From Leptotrichia sp. oral taxon 215 str. W9775 (GTDB lineage: Bacteria; Fusobacteriota; Fusobacteriia; Fusobacteriales; Leptotrichiaceae): a stretch of 64,000 bases of DNA. Position numbers and translations under genes: made by a program. The first letter of the stretch is position 1. Every line of letters starts with the position of its first letter. The stretch lies in assembly GCF_000469505.1 (NCBI RefSeq), contig NZ_KI272826.1:79031-143030 (forward strand), written 5' to 3'. Below, piece by piece: positions 19,600 through 27,575 of the stretch. A model generated the notes under the pieces. It did not search any database, was not told the origin of the DNA, and saw only the letters and a list, made by a program, of their open reading frames with translations.

Positions 19600-20409
19600 A
19601 TGGAGTATAAACTGATTGCTACTGATATGGATGGAACATTATTAAATGATGAACATTTCACTTCAGCAGGAAATATTGAAGCAATAAAAGAGATTCAGAA
19701 AAAAGGGGTGAAGTTCGTTCTGGCAAGCGGAAGACCAAGTTTTGCAATGTTTGAATATGCTAAAGAACTGGAAATGGATAAACTTGGGGGATATGTATTG
19801 GCATTTAACGGTGGTCAGCTTATAGATATGACTGATAGGAAAATGATTTTTCATGAAGGGCTTGACTGGGAAGATATAAGAAAAATATACGAACTTTCAT
19901 GTGAAATTGAAATTCCGATGGTTTTATATGGAGATGATACTGTTTATGCAAGCAAGGATACTGAAAATACAAGATTTGAAGCAAAACTGTGCGGAATGAA
20001 GTTTACAGAGTTTGGAAGTCTTGAGGAACTTAAAGGCTACGGAATTGACAAAACTACAAAATCCATGCTTATAAGCGATCCTGAAACAGTAAAAAAAGCG
20101 GAAGAACATATGAAATCAAAATATGGAAATGACTATTTTATAGCAATATCCAAACCTATCTTTCTTGAAATTGCAAATAAAAATATAAATAAAGGTAAAA
20201 CATTGAGAAAGCTGGGAGAGTTAATAGGTATAAAAATGGAAGAAATGATAGCTGTAGGAGACAGTTATAATGATATTCCGCTTCTTGAGGTGGTAGGTAT
20301 GCCGGTTGCAGTTGCCAATGCAAATGACGAAATAAAGGCAATGTCAAAGTTTGAAAGTACTTCAAATAATGATGATGCATTAAAGACAGTTATTGAAAAG
20401 TTTTTTTAG
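19600..20409 (+). CDS. Cof-type HAD phosphatase
   Basis: A 269-residue sugar-phosphate-type phosphatase of the HAD superfamily, Cof/C2B-cap subgroup. Motif I is DMDGTLL (residues 8-14, nucleophile Asp), motif II is LASGRP, motif III a Lys in INKGKTL, and motif IV GDSYNDIPLLE near 225. The central part is the C2 cap. Substrate is unknown. A GGAGG site precedes the ATG. It is one of three Cof-type genes in the window. Confidence 0.9.
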   Translation: MEYKLIATDMDGTLLNDEHFTSAGNIEAIKEIQKKGVKFVLASGRPSFAMFEYAKELEMDKLGGYVLAFNGGQLIDMTDRKMIFHEGLDWEDIRKIYELSCEIEIPMVLYGDDTVYASKDTENTRFEAKLCGMKFTEFGSLEELKGYGIDKTTKSMLISDPETVKKAEEHMKSKYGNDYFIAISKPIFLEIANKNINKGKTLRKLGELIGIKMEEMIAVGDSYNDIPLLEVVGMPVAVANANDEIKAMSKFESTSNNDDALKTVIEKFF

Positions 20410-20513
20410 TAATAAATAAAGATAGACAAAACAGAAAAAAAATCGTATAATATTACGATTACACTAATCAATTAGAGTAATTCAAAAAAATTGTTCAGAA
20501 TGTGAAAAAAAAC

Positions 20514-20542
20514 TGGACATTTTTTTGGAGTTTTGATATAAT
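20514..20542 (+). promoter_or_regulatory. Promoter of the infA/alpha operon
   Basis: TGGACA (20514-20519), 17-bp spacer, TATAAT (20537-20542), with TGA before the -10 as an extended element. Transcription would start just ahead of the infA ribosome binding site (GAGGTGA). An imperfect hairpin, AATCGTA/TACGATT, at 20441-20460 lies upstream. Confidence 0.8.
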
Positions 20543-20565
20543 TGAAAGGATCCGAGGTGAGTTTT

Positions 20566-20784
20566 ATGGCAAAACAAGATGTACTTGAGTTAGAGGGTGA
20601 AATTTTAGAAGCTCTACCAAATGCCATGTTCCAAATAAGATTAGAAAATGGACATGAAGTATTGGGACATATCTCAGGTAAAATGAGGATGAACTATATT
20701 AAGATTTTGCCTGGAGACAAGGTAACGGTTGAAGTTTCGCCGTATGATCTGTCAAGAGGAAGAATCGTGTATAGGAAAAAATAA
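20566..20784 (+). CDS. infA: Translation initiation factor IF-1
   Basis: Seventy-two-residue OB-fold protein that occupies the ribosomal A site during initiation. It reads [20 protein letters not shown] and ends RGRIVYRKK, as in most bacteria, and the length is canonical. The ATG at 20566 is used rather than an in-frame one at 20542, because GAGGTGA lies 9 nt ahead and the earlier ATG falls on the promoter. It heads the infA-rpmJ-rpsM-rpsK-rpsD-rpoA-rplQ series. Confidence 0.96.
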   Translation: MAKQDVLELEGEILEALPNAMFQIRLENGHEVLGHISGKMRMNYIKILPGDKVTVEVSPYDLSRGRIVYRKK

Positions 20785-20810
20785 CATTTTTATTGGAAGG
20801 AGGGTTTTTA

Positions 20811-20924
20811 ATGAAAGTAAAAGCTTCAGTAAAACCTATCTGTGACAAATGTAAGATCATCAAACGTCACGGGAAAGTAAGAGTAATATGCGAAAACCCT
20901 AAACATAAGCAAATACAAGGATAA
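20811..20924 (+). CDS. rpmJ: 50S ribosomal protein L36
   Basis: A 37-codon gene: the product begins [15 protein letters not shown] and ends with KHKQIQG. The zinc ligands are the CDKC pair, a later Cys (VICENP) and His (PKHKQ), that is the zinc-binding C+ form. GGAAGGAGGG lies just upstream. It is 26 nt after infA, its normal place. Confidence 0.96.
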   Translation: MKVKASVKPICDKCKIIKRHGKVRVICENPKHKQIQG

Positions 20925-21103
20925 GAAAGACAAATAAGCAATCTGAAAAAATTTTTATTTAAGTTATATATAATTCGAGAGAGATATGATATAAAATAAA
21001 AATTGTAAAGATATGTTTGGCTGTAGGGCTTATTCCTTAGGTTTTTTATGTAAGGGCATATTGAAGAAGGTTAAAAATATCAAAAACAGAGGAGGAAAAA
21101 AAT
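20925..21103 (+). promoter_or_regulatory. Structured leader ahead of rpsM
   Basis: This 179-nt gap is unusually long for the interior of an alpha operon. ATATG (21011-21015) can pair with CATAT (21057-21061), and nested inside CCTTA (21035-21039) pairs with TAAGG (21051-21055). A TATAAT is present at 20969-20974 without a good -35. In other bacteria ribosomal protein S4 binds the mRNA near the start of the rpsM gene and represses the operon; an equivalent site here is inference. Confidence 0.35.
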
Positions 21104-21469
21104 TTGGCTAGAATAGCGGGAGTAGACATTCCAAGAAACAAAAGAGTTGAAATTTCATTAACTTATATCTTTGGAATAGGTAGAAGCACTTCAAACGAGA
21201 TTTTAGAAAAAGCAGGTGTTGACAAGGACATCAAAGTAAAAGATTTAACTGAAGAACAAGTAGGGAAAATCAGAACAATAGTTGAAGAGTACAAAATCGA
21301 AGGGGAACTTAGAAAAGAAATCAGACTTAATATCAAGAGATTATTGGATATTAAGAGTTACAGAGGATTAAGACACAGAAACGGACTACCTGTAAGAGGA
21401 CAAAAAACTAAGACAAACGCAAGAACTAGAAAAGGTCCAGTTAAAATGGCAATAGCTAAGAAAAAATAA
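21104..21469 (+). CDS. rpsM: 30S ribosomal protein S13
   Basis: A 121-residue ribosomal protein of the small-subunit head. It begins [26 protein letters not shown] and ends with the basic [15 protein letters not shown] tail. Start codon is TTG with GGAGGAAAA upstream. The next gene, rpsK, is 23 nt away. Confidence 0.96.
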   Translation: MARIAGVDIPRNKRVEISLTYIFGIGRSTSNEILEKAGVDKDIKVKDLTEEQVGKIRTIVEEYKIEGELRKEIRLNIKRLLDIKSYRGLRHRNGLPVRGQKTKTNARTRKGPVKMAIAKKK

Positions 21470-21492
21470 TTAAGTTAAGGAGGAAACCATAA

Positions 21493-21882
21493 GTGGCTAA
21501 AAGACCAGCAGTTTCAAAAAAGAAAAAATTAAAAAATATTCCTAATGGGATAGCATATATACATTCTACTTTTAATAATACTGTTGTAACTATAACAGAT
21601 TCTGAAGGAAAAGTAGTAATCTGGAAATCAGGAGGAACTTCAGGGTTCAAAGGAACAAAAAAAGGAACTCCATTCGCAGCTCAAATAGCGGCAGAACAAG
21701 CAGCGCAAGTTGCAATCGAAAATGGAATGAAACAGATAGAGATTAAAATAAAAGGACCGGGATCAGGAAGAGAAGCTTCTATAAGATCAATTCAGGCTAC
21801 AGGTCTGGAAGTAACGAGAATAGTTGATATAACTCCGGTACCTCACAATGGTGCAAGACCACCTAAAAAGAGAAGACCGTAA
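21493..21882 (+). CDS. rpsK: 30S ribosomal protein S11
   Basis: A 129-residue protein of the small-subunit platform. It carries [17 protein letters not shown] and ends [21 protein letters not shown] ([16 protein letters not shown]). The start codon is GTG behind AAGGAGG. It lies in the alpha operon between rpsM and rpsD. Confidence 0.96.
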   Translation: MAKRPAVSKKKKLKNIPNGIAYIHSTFNNTVVTITDSEGKVVIWKSGGTSGFKGTKKGTPFAAQIAAEQAAQVAIENGMKQIEIKIKGPGSGREASIRSIQATGLEVTRIVDITPVPHNGARPPKKRRP

Positions 21883-21910
21883 ATTTATTAAATAAGGAGG
21901 AAATAGATAA

Positions 21911-22498
21911 ATGGCAAGAGATAGACAGCCGGTGTTAAAAAAATGTAGAAATCTTGGTTTAGATCCAAGCGTTCTAGGTGTAAATAAAAAGTCAAACAGA
22001 AATATAAGACCAAATGCAAATAGAAAATTAACAGAATACGGAACACAAATGAGAGAAAAACAGAAAGCTAGATTTGTGTACGGAGTAATGGAAAAACAAT
22101 TCTATAAATTATATGAAGAAGCAACAAGAAAAGAAGGAGTAACAGGGGAATTATTACTTCAATACTTGGAAAGAAGATTAGATAATGTTGTATACAGATT
22201 AGGATTTGGAGCAACAAGAAGACAGGCAAGACAAATTGTCAGCCATGGTCACGTATTAATAAATGGAAAAAGAGTTAATATAGCTTCTTACAGAGTAAAA
22301 CAGGGAGATGTAATTTCTGTTAAAGAAGATTCTAAAGAAATTTCAATCATCAAAGAATCAGTAGGACAGAAATCAGTTCCAGGATGGTTGTCATTAGAAG
22401 AATCTACATTAACAGCTAAAGTACTTGAAAATCCTGGAAGAGATGCAGTTGATTTCGATGTAAATGAATCAATGATTATCGAGTTCTACTCTAGATAA
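21911..22498 (+). CDS. rpsD: 30S ribosomal protein S4
   Basis: A 195-residue primary 16S-binding protein and usual autoregulator of the alpha operon. The N-terminal region lacks the zinc-binding Cys cluster (only one Cys, in LKKCRNLG), so this is the zinc-free form. The S4 RNA-binding domain lies at about residues 85-150 (LERRLDNVVYRLGFGATRRQARQ). It ends SMIIEFYSR. Good GGAGG site. Confidence 0.96.
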   Translation: MARDRQPVLKKCRNLGLDPSVLGVNKKSNRNIRPNANRKLTEYGTQMREKQKARFVYGVMEKQFYKLYEEATRKEGVTGELLLQYLERRLDNVVYRLGFGATRRQARQIVSHGHVLINGKRVNIASYRVKQGDVISVKEDSKEISIIKESVGQKSVPGWLSLEESTLTAKVLENPGRDAVDFDVNESMIIEFYSR

Positions 22499-22528
22499 TA
22501 ATATTATAATCCAAGGAGATGATTTAGC

Positions 22529-23497
22529 TTGTTGAATATAGAAAAAATAGCTAAAAATATAAAGTTAACTGAAGAAAAAGAGGGAAGACATTCCGCTAAA
22601 TATATACTGGAACCTCTTTACAGAGGGTACGGAAATACTATAGGAAATGCTTTAAGAAGAATATTATTATCATCAATACCTGGATCTGCAATAAAAGGAC
22701 TTAGAATAGACGGAGTATTAAACGAATTTTCTACAATACCTGGAGTAAAGGAAGCTGTTACTGACATTATATTAAATGTTAAGGAAATAGTTGTTGAACT
22801 TGATGAACCAGGAGAAAAGAAGATGTTCTTATCTGTTAAAGGTCCTAAAGTTATTACAGCAGCTGATATAAAAGTTGAGGCCGGTATAAAGATTATAAAT
22901 CCTGAGCAAGTTATTGCAACTGTTACAACTGATAAGGAAATAAATATGGAATTTTTAGTTGATTCAGGAGAAGGGTTTGTAGTTTCAGATGAAATAGATA
23001 CTGAAGGTTGGCCTATAGGATATTTAGCAGTAGATGCAATATATACACCGATTAAAAAGGTAAATTATAGAGTAGAAGATACTATGGTTGGTAGGGTTAC
23101 AAACTATGACAAATTAGTTCTGGAAATTGCTACTGATGGAAGTATTGAAATACAGGATGCACTTTCTTATGCTGTAGAATTACTGAAAATACATGTTAAT
23201 CCATTTACTAATATTGGAAATAACATGAGTAAATTCAGAGGCAGCGAAGATGAAGCGACAGCAACAAATACTGAAACTGAAAATAATATAGAAGACATGA
23301 AGATAGAAGAACTTGACTTCACTGTAAGATCTTACAACTGTCTGAAAAAAGCAGGAGTAAACACTATATCTGATCTTACTTCAATGTCATATATTGAATT
23401 ATTAAAGATTAAAAACTTAGGTAGAAAATCTTTAAATGAAATAATAGATAAAATGAAAGAACTTGGCTACGATTTAAGTGAAGAAGCCGGTAATTAA
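22529..23497 (+). CDS. rpoA: RNA polymerase alpha subunit
   Basis: A 322-residue subunit. The N-terminal assembly domain shows LEPLYRGYGNTIGNALRRILLSSIPG-type sequence at about residues 27-55, and the C-terminal domain (about 255-318) contains LKKAGVNTISDLT and LGRKSLNEI, the helix-hairpin-helix contacts for UP elements and activators. A short acidic linker (about 235-250, EDEATATNTETE) separates them. Start is TTG behind AAGGAGATG. Confidence 0.96.
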   Translation: MLNIEKIAKNIKLTEEKEGRHSAKYILEPLYRGYGNTIGNALRRILLSSIPGSAIKGLRIDGVLNEFSTIPGVKEAVTDIILNVKEIVVELDEPGEKKMFLSVKGPKVITAADIKVEAGIKIINPEQVIATVTTDKEINMEFLVDSGEGFVVSDEIDTEGWPIGYLAVDAIYTPIKKVNYRVEDTMVGRVTNYDKLVLEIATDGSIEIQDALSYAVELLKIHVNPFTNIGNNMSKFRGSEDEATATNTETENNIEDMKIEELDFTVRSYNCLKKAGVNTISDLTSMSYIELLKIKNLGRKSLNEIIDKMKELGYDLSEEAGN

Positions 23498-23526
23498 TAA
23501 AATAGTATCAAGGAGGGAAGAAGTAG

Positions 23527-23916
23527 ATGAATCATAATAAATCATATAGAAAATTAGGTAGAAGAAGTGATCATAGATTAGCAATGATGAAAAATATGAC
23601 TATTTCTTTAGTAAATGCCGAAAGAATTGAAACGACAGTTACAAGAGCGAAAGAATTAAGAAAATTTGTTGAAAAAGTGATAACATTAGGAAAAAAATAC
23701 AATAATTTTAATCTTGAAAATAATGATGAAAGAGCAAAAGCTATTCACTTGAGAAGACAGGCGTTCGCATTTTTAAGAAATGAAGAAGCTGTTGCTAAAG
23801 TTTTCAAGGAAATTGCACCTAAATACATGGATAGAAATGGTGGATATACAAGAATTATTAAAACTGATGTAAGAAGAGGAGACTCTGCTGAATTAGCAAT
23901 AATAGAATTAGTGTAG
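23527..23916 (+). CDS. rplQ: 50S ribosomal protein L17
   Basis: A 129-residue protein ([20 protein letters not shown]...; ends [10 protein letters not shown]). It ends the alpha operon and is followed by an intrinsic terminator. AAGGAGGG precedes the ATG. Confidence 0.96.
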   Translation: MNHNKSYRKLGRRSDHRLAMMKNMTISLVNAERIETTVTRAKELRKFVEKVITLGKKYNNFNLENNDERAKAIHLRRQAFAFLRNEEAVAKVFKEIAPKYMDRNGGYTRIIKTDVRRGDSAELAIIELV

Positions 23917-23937
23917 TTTAAATAAAAATTTTTTTTG

Positions 23938-23971
23938 AAAAGTCGATATTTTTTAGGGGTATCGGCTTTTT
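23938..23971 (+). terminator. Terminator of the alpha operon
   Basis: GTCGATA (23942-23948) pairs with TATCGGC (23960-23966; one G-T pair), flanked by AAAA on the left and TTTTT on the right. Confidence 0.85.
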
Positions 23972-24037
23972 ATTGTAAAAATATCAAATATATCGGAAAG
24001 GAATATACAGATTTTATACTGTATAATTAAATAAAAG

Positions 24038-25360
24038 ATGAAGAAAAAAGAATTATTAATGATTGGATTAATGGTATTTTCTGTATTTTTTGGTGCCGGG
24101 AACCTTATTTTTCCACCAATTATTGGAAAGCAGGCAGGAACAAGTGTATTTACTACAATGTTCTTTTTTAGTATAACAGCTATTATATTTCCTATTCTTG
24201 GAGTAGTAGCAGTTGCAAAGTCGGATGGACTTAGAAACCTGGCTAATAGAGTAGATCCTATATTTTCAATTATATTCACTATTGCGGCATATTTGGCTAT
24301 AGGACCTGCACTTGCAATGCCAAGAGCAGGTACTTTACCTTTTGAAATTGCAATATCGCCATATATACCGGCAAATGTTCCAAAAGGTCTTATACTGTTT
24401 ATTTATACGACAGTATTTTTCGGAGTAGTATACTGGCTAAGCTTAAGTCCTAACAAACTTCTGGAAAGAATAAGCAAAATTACATCACCTATATTTCTTG
24501 TGTTAATACTTATGCTTTTTGTAGGTACTTTCTTAAAGCCAATGGGAGGATATATGCCACCTGAACCTTTATATGCAAAGAATATGGGATTACAGGGTTT
24601 CCTGGACGGGTATCTTACTTTAGATGCACTGGCAGGGCTAAATTATGGTCTGGTTGTAGTATATGTTATTAAACAGAAGAATATACTGGAAGAATCTAAA
24701 ATAACAAAGATTGTAGTTTTAACAGGAATATTTGCAGGAATTTTACTTTTTGTTGTGTATATGATGCTTGCACATGTAGGAGCGTCAAGTATTTCAAAGT
24801 TTCCAAATACAAGTAATGGGGCAGAAATATTGGCAGATGTAATGAAATACCTATATGGAAATTTTGGAGCGGTACTTCTGGCATGTATGTTTACAGTTGC
24901 ATGTCTTAATATAGGAGTTGGTCTGACAACTTCATTAAGCCAGTATTTTCATTCTATGGTAAAAAGAGTTCCTTATAAAGTCTGGGCTACAATATGGGTT
25001 ATATGGAGCTATATGCTGGCAAATCTTGGACTGAATAAGATAATGGAATATAGTGTTCCGGTGCTTCTGGCAATTTATCCGGCTTCATTAGTTCTTATTG
25101 TTCTTGCACTGATAGACAAGTATATAAAGGGGAGTTCAACTGTATATAGATTTGCAATATATCCTACTGTTGTAATAAGTATTATACATACGCTTGATAA
25201 AATAAATATTGAAATACCTCTGGCATCCTCACTGGTAAAAAAATTACCTTTGCAAAGTGCCGATTTGGGATGGCTTTCTGTAGCTGGAATTTGTTTTGTA
25301 ATAGGATTTATCATATCTAAAGTGACAGAAAAAAATACTGTTGATGTAGAGGTTAATTAA
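24038..25360 (+). CDS. brnQ: Branched-chain amino acid carrier (LIVCS family)
   Basis: A 440-residue inner-membrane symporter for Leu/Ile/Val, of the LIVCS family. It begins MKKKELLMIGLMVFSVFFGAGNLIFPPIIG, the family hallmark, and has about 12 membrane segments with GPALAMPRAGTLPFEI near residue 90. A TATAAT at 24022-24027 lies only 10 nt before the ATG and no Shine-Dalgarno is seen, so the message could be nearly leaderless. It ends in a shared bidirectional terminator with aphA. Confidence 0.93.
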   Translation: MKKKELLMIGLMVFSVFFGAGNLIFPPIIGKQAGTSVFTTMFFFSITAIIFPILGVVAVAKSDGLRNLANRVDPIFSIIFTIAAYLAIGPALAMPRAGTLPFEIAISPYIPANVPKGLILFIYTTVFFGVVYWLSLSPNKLLERISKITSPIFLVLILMLFVGTFLKPMGGYMPPEPLYAKNMGLQGFLDGYLTLDALAGLNYGLVVVYVIKQKNILEESKITKIVVLTGIFAGILLFVVYMMLAHVGASSISKFPNTSNGAEILADVMKYLYGNFGAVLLACMFTVACLNIGVGLTTSLSQYFHSMVKRVPYKVWATIWVIWSYMLANLGLNKIMEYSVPVLLAIYPASLVLIVLALIDKYIKGSSTVYRFAIYPTVVISIIHTLDKINIEIPLASSLVKKLPLQSADLGWLSVAGICFVIGFIISKVTEKNTVDVEVN

Positions 25361-25431
25361 AAATAATAGTTAATAAATTTTGAAAATTGAAATTTTATAT
25401 AAAATTTTTGATATGATTTAATGTAAATAGT

Positions 25432-25461
25432 AAAGGGGCTGTTTTTTAACAGCCCCTTTTT
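25432..25461. terminator. Bidirectional terminator between brnQ and aphA
   Basis: AAAGGGGCTGTT (25432-25443) and AACAGCCCCTTT (25448-25459) make a perfect 12-bp stem with a TTTT loop, T-rich on the right. The genes converge on it. Confidence 0.93.
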
Positions 25462-25485
25462 AAGGAGTGTTTGTAATTAAGAATA

Positions 25486-26214
25486 TTACCATGCAGAATT
25501 TATTACTACTTCTTCTCCATATCCACCATTAAGTTTTTGAGGGTTAGTAGAGTTGTACGCTCTTTGTACACGGATTCCTCTAATTCCTAACTCTCTTGCA
25601 GCAAGAATATCATCATCACTGTCTCCGTAGTGGATAGATACATTATGTTTTTTAATGTAGTATGATTTATCATATTTGTATCCTCCTGTAGGAGTGTCAG
25701 CAGTATATTCTACGTAAACTTCTTTAGGCAATTCAAAGTATCTCTGTAATGTTTTAGAAAGTTTAGTAGAAGTATAGTTCTTATCTTTTGAGTGTTTAGT
25801 TCTTCCAGTTATAAAGAATACATTATCTCCTCTTTCAAGGTGCATTTTTATAAGATCTTTTGCAGATTGTTTAGGAATTGAATGTTCATCTCCATTTTCA
25901 GCAACATAATCCCAGAACTTCTGATTGTAAAGATAACTTATTGGTCCTCTTTTATCTCCAGGAATTTGGTAGTAGTGCTGTCCATAGATGAAATATCCAC
26001 TTGAATGAAGTAATGTATCATCAATATCAAAACTTACGTTGATAGGCCCTTTTCCTTCAAGACTTTTCTTAATATCTTCCACAGATACAAAATGTACTGC
26101 TTTCTGAACTTTATCAGTTGAGTAGAACCCTTCGTGAGTATAAGGAACTTTTGGTCCTGCAGCAAATGCAGAAGTAGCTGACAAAACTGCCAGAGCTAAT
26201 AATAATTTTTTCAT
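25486..26214 (-). CDS. aphA: Class B acid phosphatase
   Basis: A 242-residue secreted non-specific phosphatase of the DDDD superfamily. A Sec signal peptide (MKKLLLALAVLSATSAFA) is followed by the motif VSFDIDDTLLHSS (nucleophile Asp), ITGRT, a later Lys and the acidic motif GDSDDDILAARELGIRGIRV. It should act in the periplasm, releasing phosphate from nucleotides and other organic phosphates. On the minus strand GGAGG lies before the ATG and TATAAT occurs at 26250-26245. Confidence 0.93.
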   Translation of the reverse strand: MKKLLLALAVLSATSAFAAGPKVPYTHEGFYSTDKVQKAVHFVSVEDIKKSLEGKGPINVSFDIDDTLLHSSGYFIYGQHYYQIPGDKRGPISYLYNQKFWDYVAENGDEHSIPKQSAKDLIKMHLERGDNVFFITGRTKHSKDKNYTSTKLSKTLQRYFELPKEVYVEYTADTPTGGYKYDKSYYIKKHNVSIHYGDSDDDILAARELGIRGIRVQRAYNSTNPQKLNGGYGEEVVINSAW

Positions 26215-26303
26215 TATATCCTCCTAAAAATTAAGTTACATTATATTATACCCTATTTTAAAATTTTAACATTAAAATAGAATTATTATTTTATTGATTT
26301 TTA

Positions 26304-26332
26304 TTGTAAAAATGTGGAATATGGGGTATAAT
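26304..26332 (+). promoter_or_regulatory. Promoter upstream of the orphan toxin-tail/immunity-like pair
   Basis: TTGTAA (26304-26309) and TATAAT (26327-26332) with a 17-bp spacer, oriented toward the small ORFs at 26395-27029 and divergent from aphA. Confidence 0.6.
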
Positions 26333-26394
26333 TTAGGTAAGTAAAGAATCTATTTTATCTTTATAATATCAAAAAAGATTATGATATAGATTAA

Positions 26395-26631
26395 GATAGG
26401 GGACTTGTAGCAAAGTATTATAATATTGACAATGAAAAAATGGTGACAGGAAAAATAAAGAATAAGACAAAATGGGAAATAAATGGTGCTTGGAACAGCA
26501 GTGATTTTTTTACTGAAACAATAAAAAGAGGTATTCGTTGGGAAGGGACTTCACCAAGTGGAGTAAAAATAGAAGGATTTTTAAATAAGAAGGGAACAAG
26601 AGCCTTTCCAAAATATGAAGGAGGAAACTGA
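26395..26631 (+). pseudogene. Orphan C-terminal fragment, possible toxin tail
   Basis: The reading frame is open from 26395 (after a TAA) to a TGA at 26629-26631. The first ATG is at 26440, giving 63 residues (MVTGKIKNKTKWEING... ending KYEGGN), but the sequence before it (DRGLVAKYYNIDNEK) also reads like protein. No ribosome binding site precedes the ATG. The size, the Trp/Gly-rich end and the following acidic gene suggest the 3' end of a larger polymorphic-toxin or hemagglutinin-type gene whose body has been lost. That is inference; I do not recognise the domain. It may instead be a small intact gene. Confidence 0.45.
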
Positions 26632-27029
26632 TGAAAGTGAAATTTTTTTATAAATTAGCTAAAATAGGTAAATTATGGCCTCCAGACTGTGATGTTATAG
26701 ATGATGAAAAATATGATGTTAATTACTCACGTTATTTAGCTGGAGCTGTATGGGAGATGAGATATGTCTCAGATGTAGATCGGGAACTGGATGAAATAGA
26801 AAGAGTGGAGAGTGGGGAAATAGAGTGCTTTGAAACAGGAACAGAGATATTTTTCACTTTCGTATATAAAGACAGGGTAGAGTTTGGATCAGACTTCTAC
26901 GACTGGCCGGACTGGAGCTGTACTTTGGATGAATATAAAAGAGTATTGTTAGGAAAAAAGGCATTTTTAATGCTACCTAAAGAAATAGAAAGTTATTTGG
27001 AAATAAAGATAAATGACATTGAGAAATAA
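26631..27029 (+). CDS. Probable immunity-type protein
   Basis: A 132-residue cytoplasmic protein (MKVKFFYKLAKIGKLWP...), acidic and rich in Trp, Tyr, Asp and Glu, with no signal peptide. Its ATG shares a base with the stop of the preceding ORF (TGATG), and AAGGAGGAAAC lies just upstream. Small, acidic, aromatic-rich proteins directly behind a toxin tail are the usual layout of contact-dependent-inhibition and polymorphic-toxin immunity genes. I do not recognise the specific Imm family, so the function is inference from layout and composition. Confidence 0.6.
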   Translation: MKVKFFYKLAKIGKLWPPDCDVIDDEKYDVNYSRYLAGAVWEMRYVSDVDRELDEIERVESGEIECFETGTEIFFTFVYKDRVEFGSDFYDWPDWSCTLDEYKRVLLGKKAFLMLPKEIESYLEIKINDIEK

Positions 27030-27073
27030 ATGTAGAGTTAAATTATTGAAAAGATTTCTATTATTTAAACTAG

Positions 27074-27184
27074 ACAGTAATTGGAGTATTCCTGCTGTTT
27101 TGTCTATCCTGTGGAAATAAACAGTCAAAAGATGTATCGAGTAATTCGTCAGGAGAAGTGAAAAAAGTTGAAAAAAACAATTAA
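27074..27184 (+). pseudogene. Lipoprotein remnant without start codon
   Basis: The frame reads TVIGVFLLFCLSCGNKQSKD and on to a TAA at 27182-27184. It contains a clean lipobox (CLSCGN) and a Ser/Lys-rich mature part, but a TAG at 27071-27073 lies directly upstream and there is no ATG, GTG or TTG in frame. It looks like the decapitated remains of a small lipoprotein gene. Confidence 0.4.
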
Positions 27185-27229
27185 TCAAGAATATTAAGGA
27201 TTATCATAACCAGAATGAGGTAAAAAATA

Positions 27230-27504
27230 ATGATAACACTGGATTTTTACATTCAACAAATAATAGTTATTTTACTTGTATTAAACTTGAAAAATTATTG
27301 TTATTTTAAATTTCGTGATATTATTCTTCTAAGCATAGATGCTATTATGGATTTGGAATGACTATTCTAACTCTTTATAACGGGATAGGCATAGAAACAA
27401 TATTCTATACTGTTATTTTTGTGTTCGGTATAGTAAAAATATTTCAAATAATATTTATTTTTAAAAATAAGAAAATTAATAAAAAAATGATAAAAATAAC
27501 TTGA
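27230..27504 (+). pseudogene. Small hydrophobic ORF pair, probably one frameshifted membrane protein
   Basis: An ATG at 27230 behind a GAGG site gives 43 residues (MITLDFYIQQIIVILLVLNL...) ending in TGA at 27359-27361. A second ATG at 27358 overlaps that stop (ATGA) and gives 48 residues (MTILTLYNGIGIETIFYTVI...) ending at 27504. Each half has a strongly hydrophobic segment. Either these are two coupled tiny membrane proteins or one protein of about 90 residues split by a frameshift. The rest of the 27030-27575 stretch is AT-rich and holds no other gene that I can see. Confidence 0.4.
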
Positions 27505-27575
27505 ATTATTGAGATAATAATATTTATTATCTGGCTTATTCTTAATCAGTAGTAATTCAAGAAGAAAGGAATATA

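Noticed and set aside
20441..20460. Hairpin before infA as a terminator
   Set aside because: It is AT-rich and short, and no T-tract follows.
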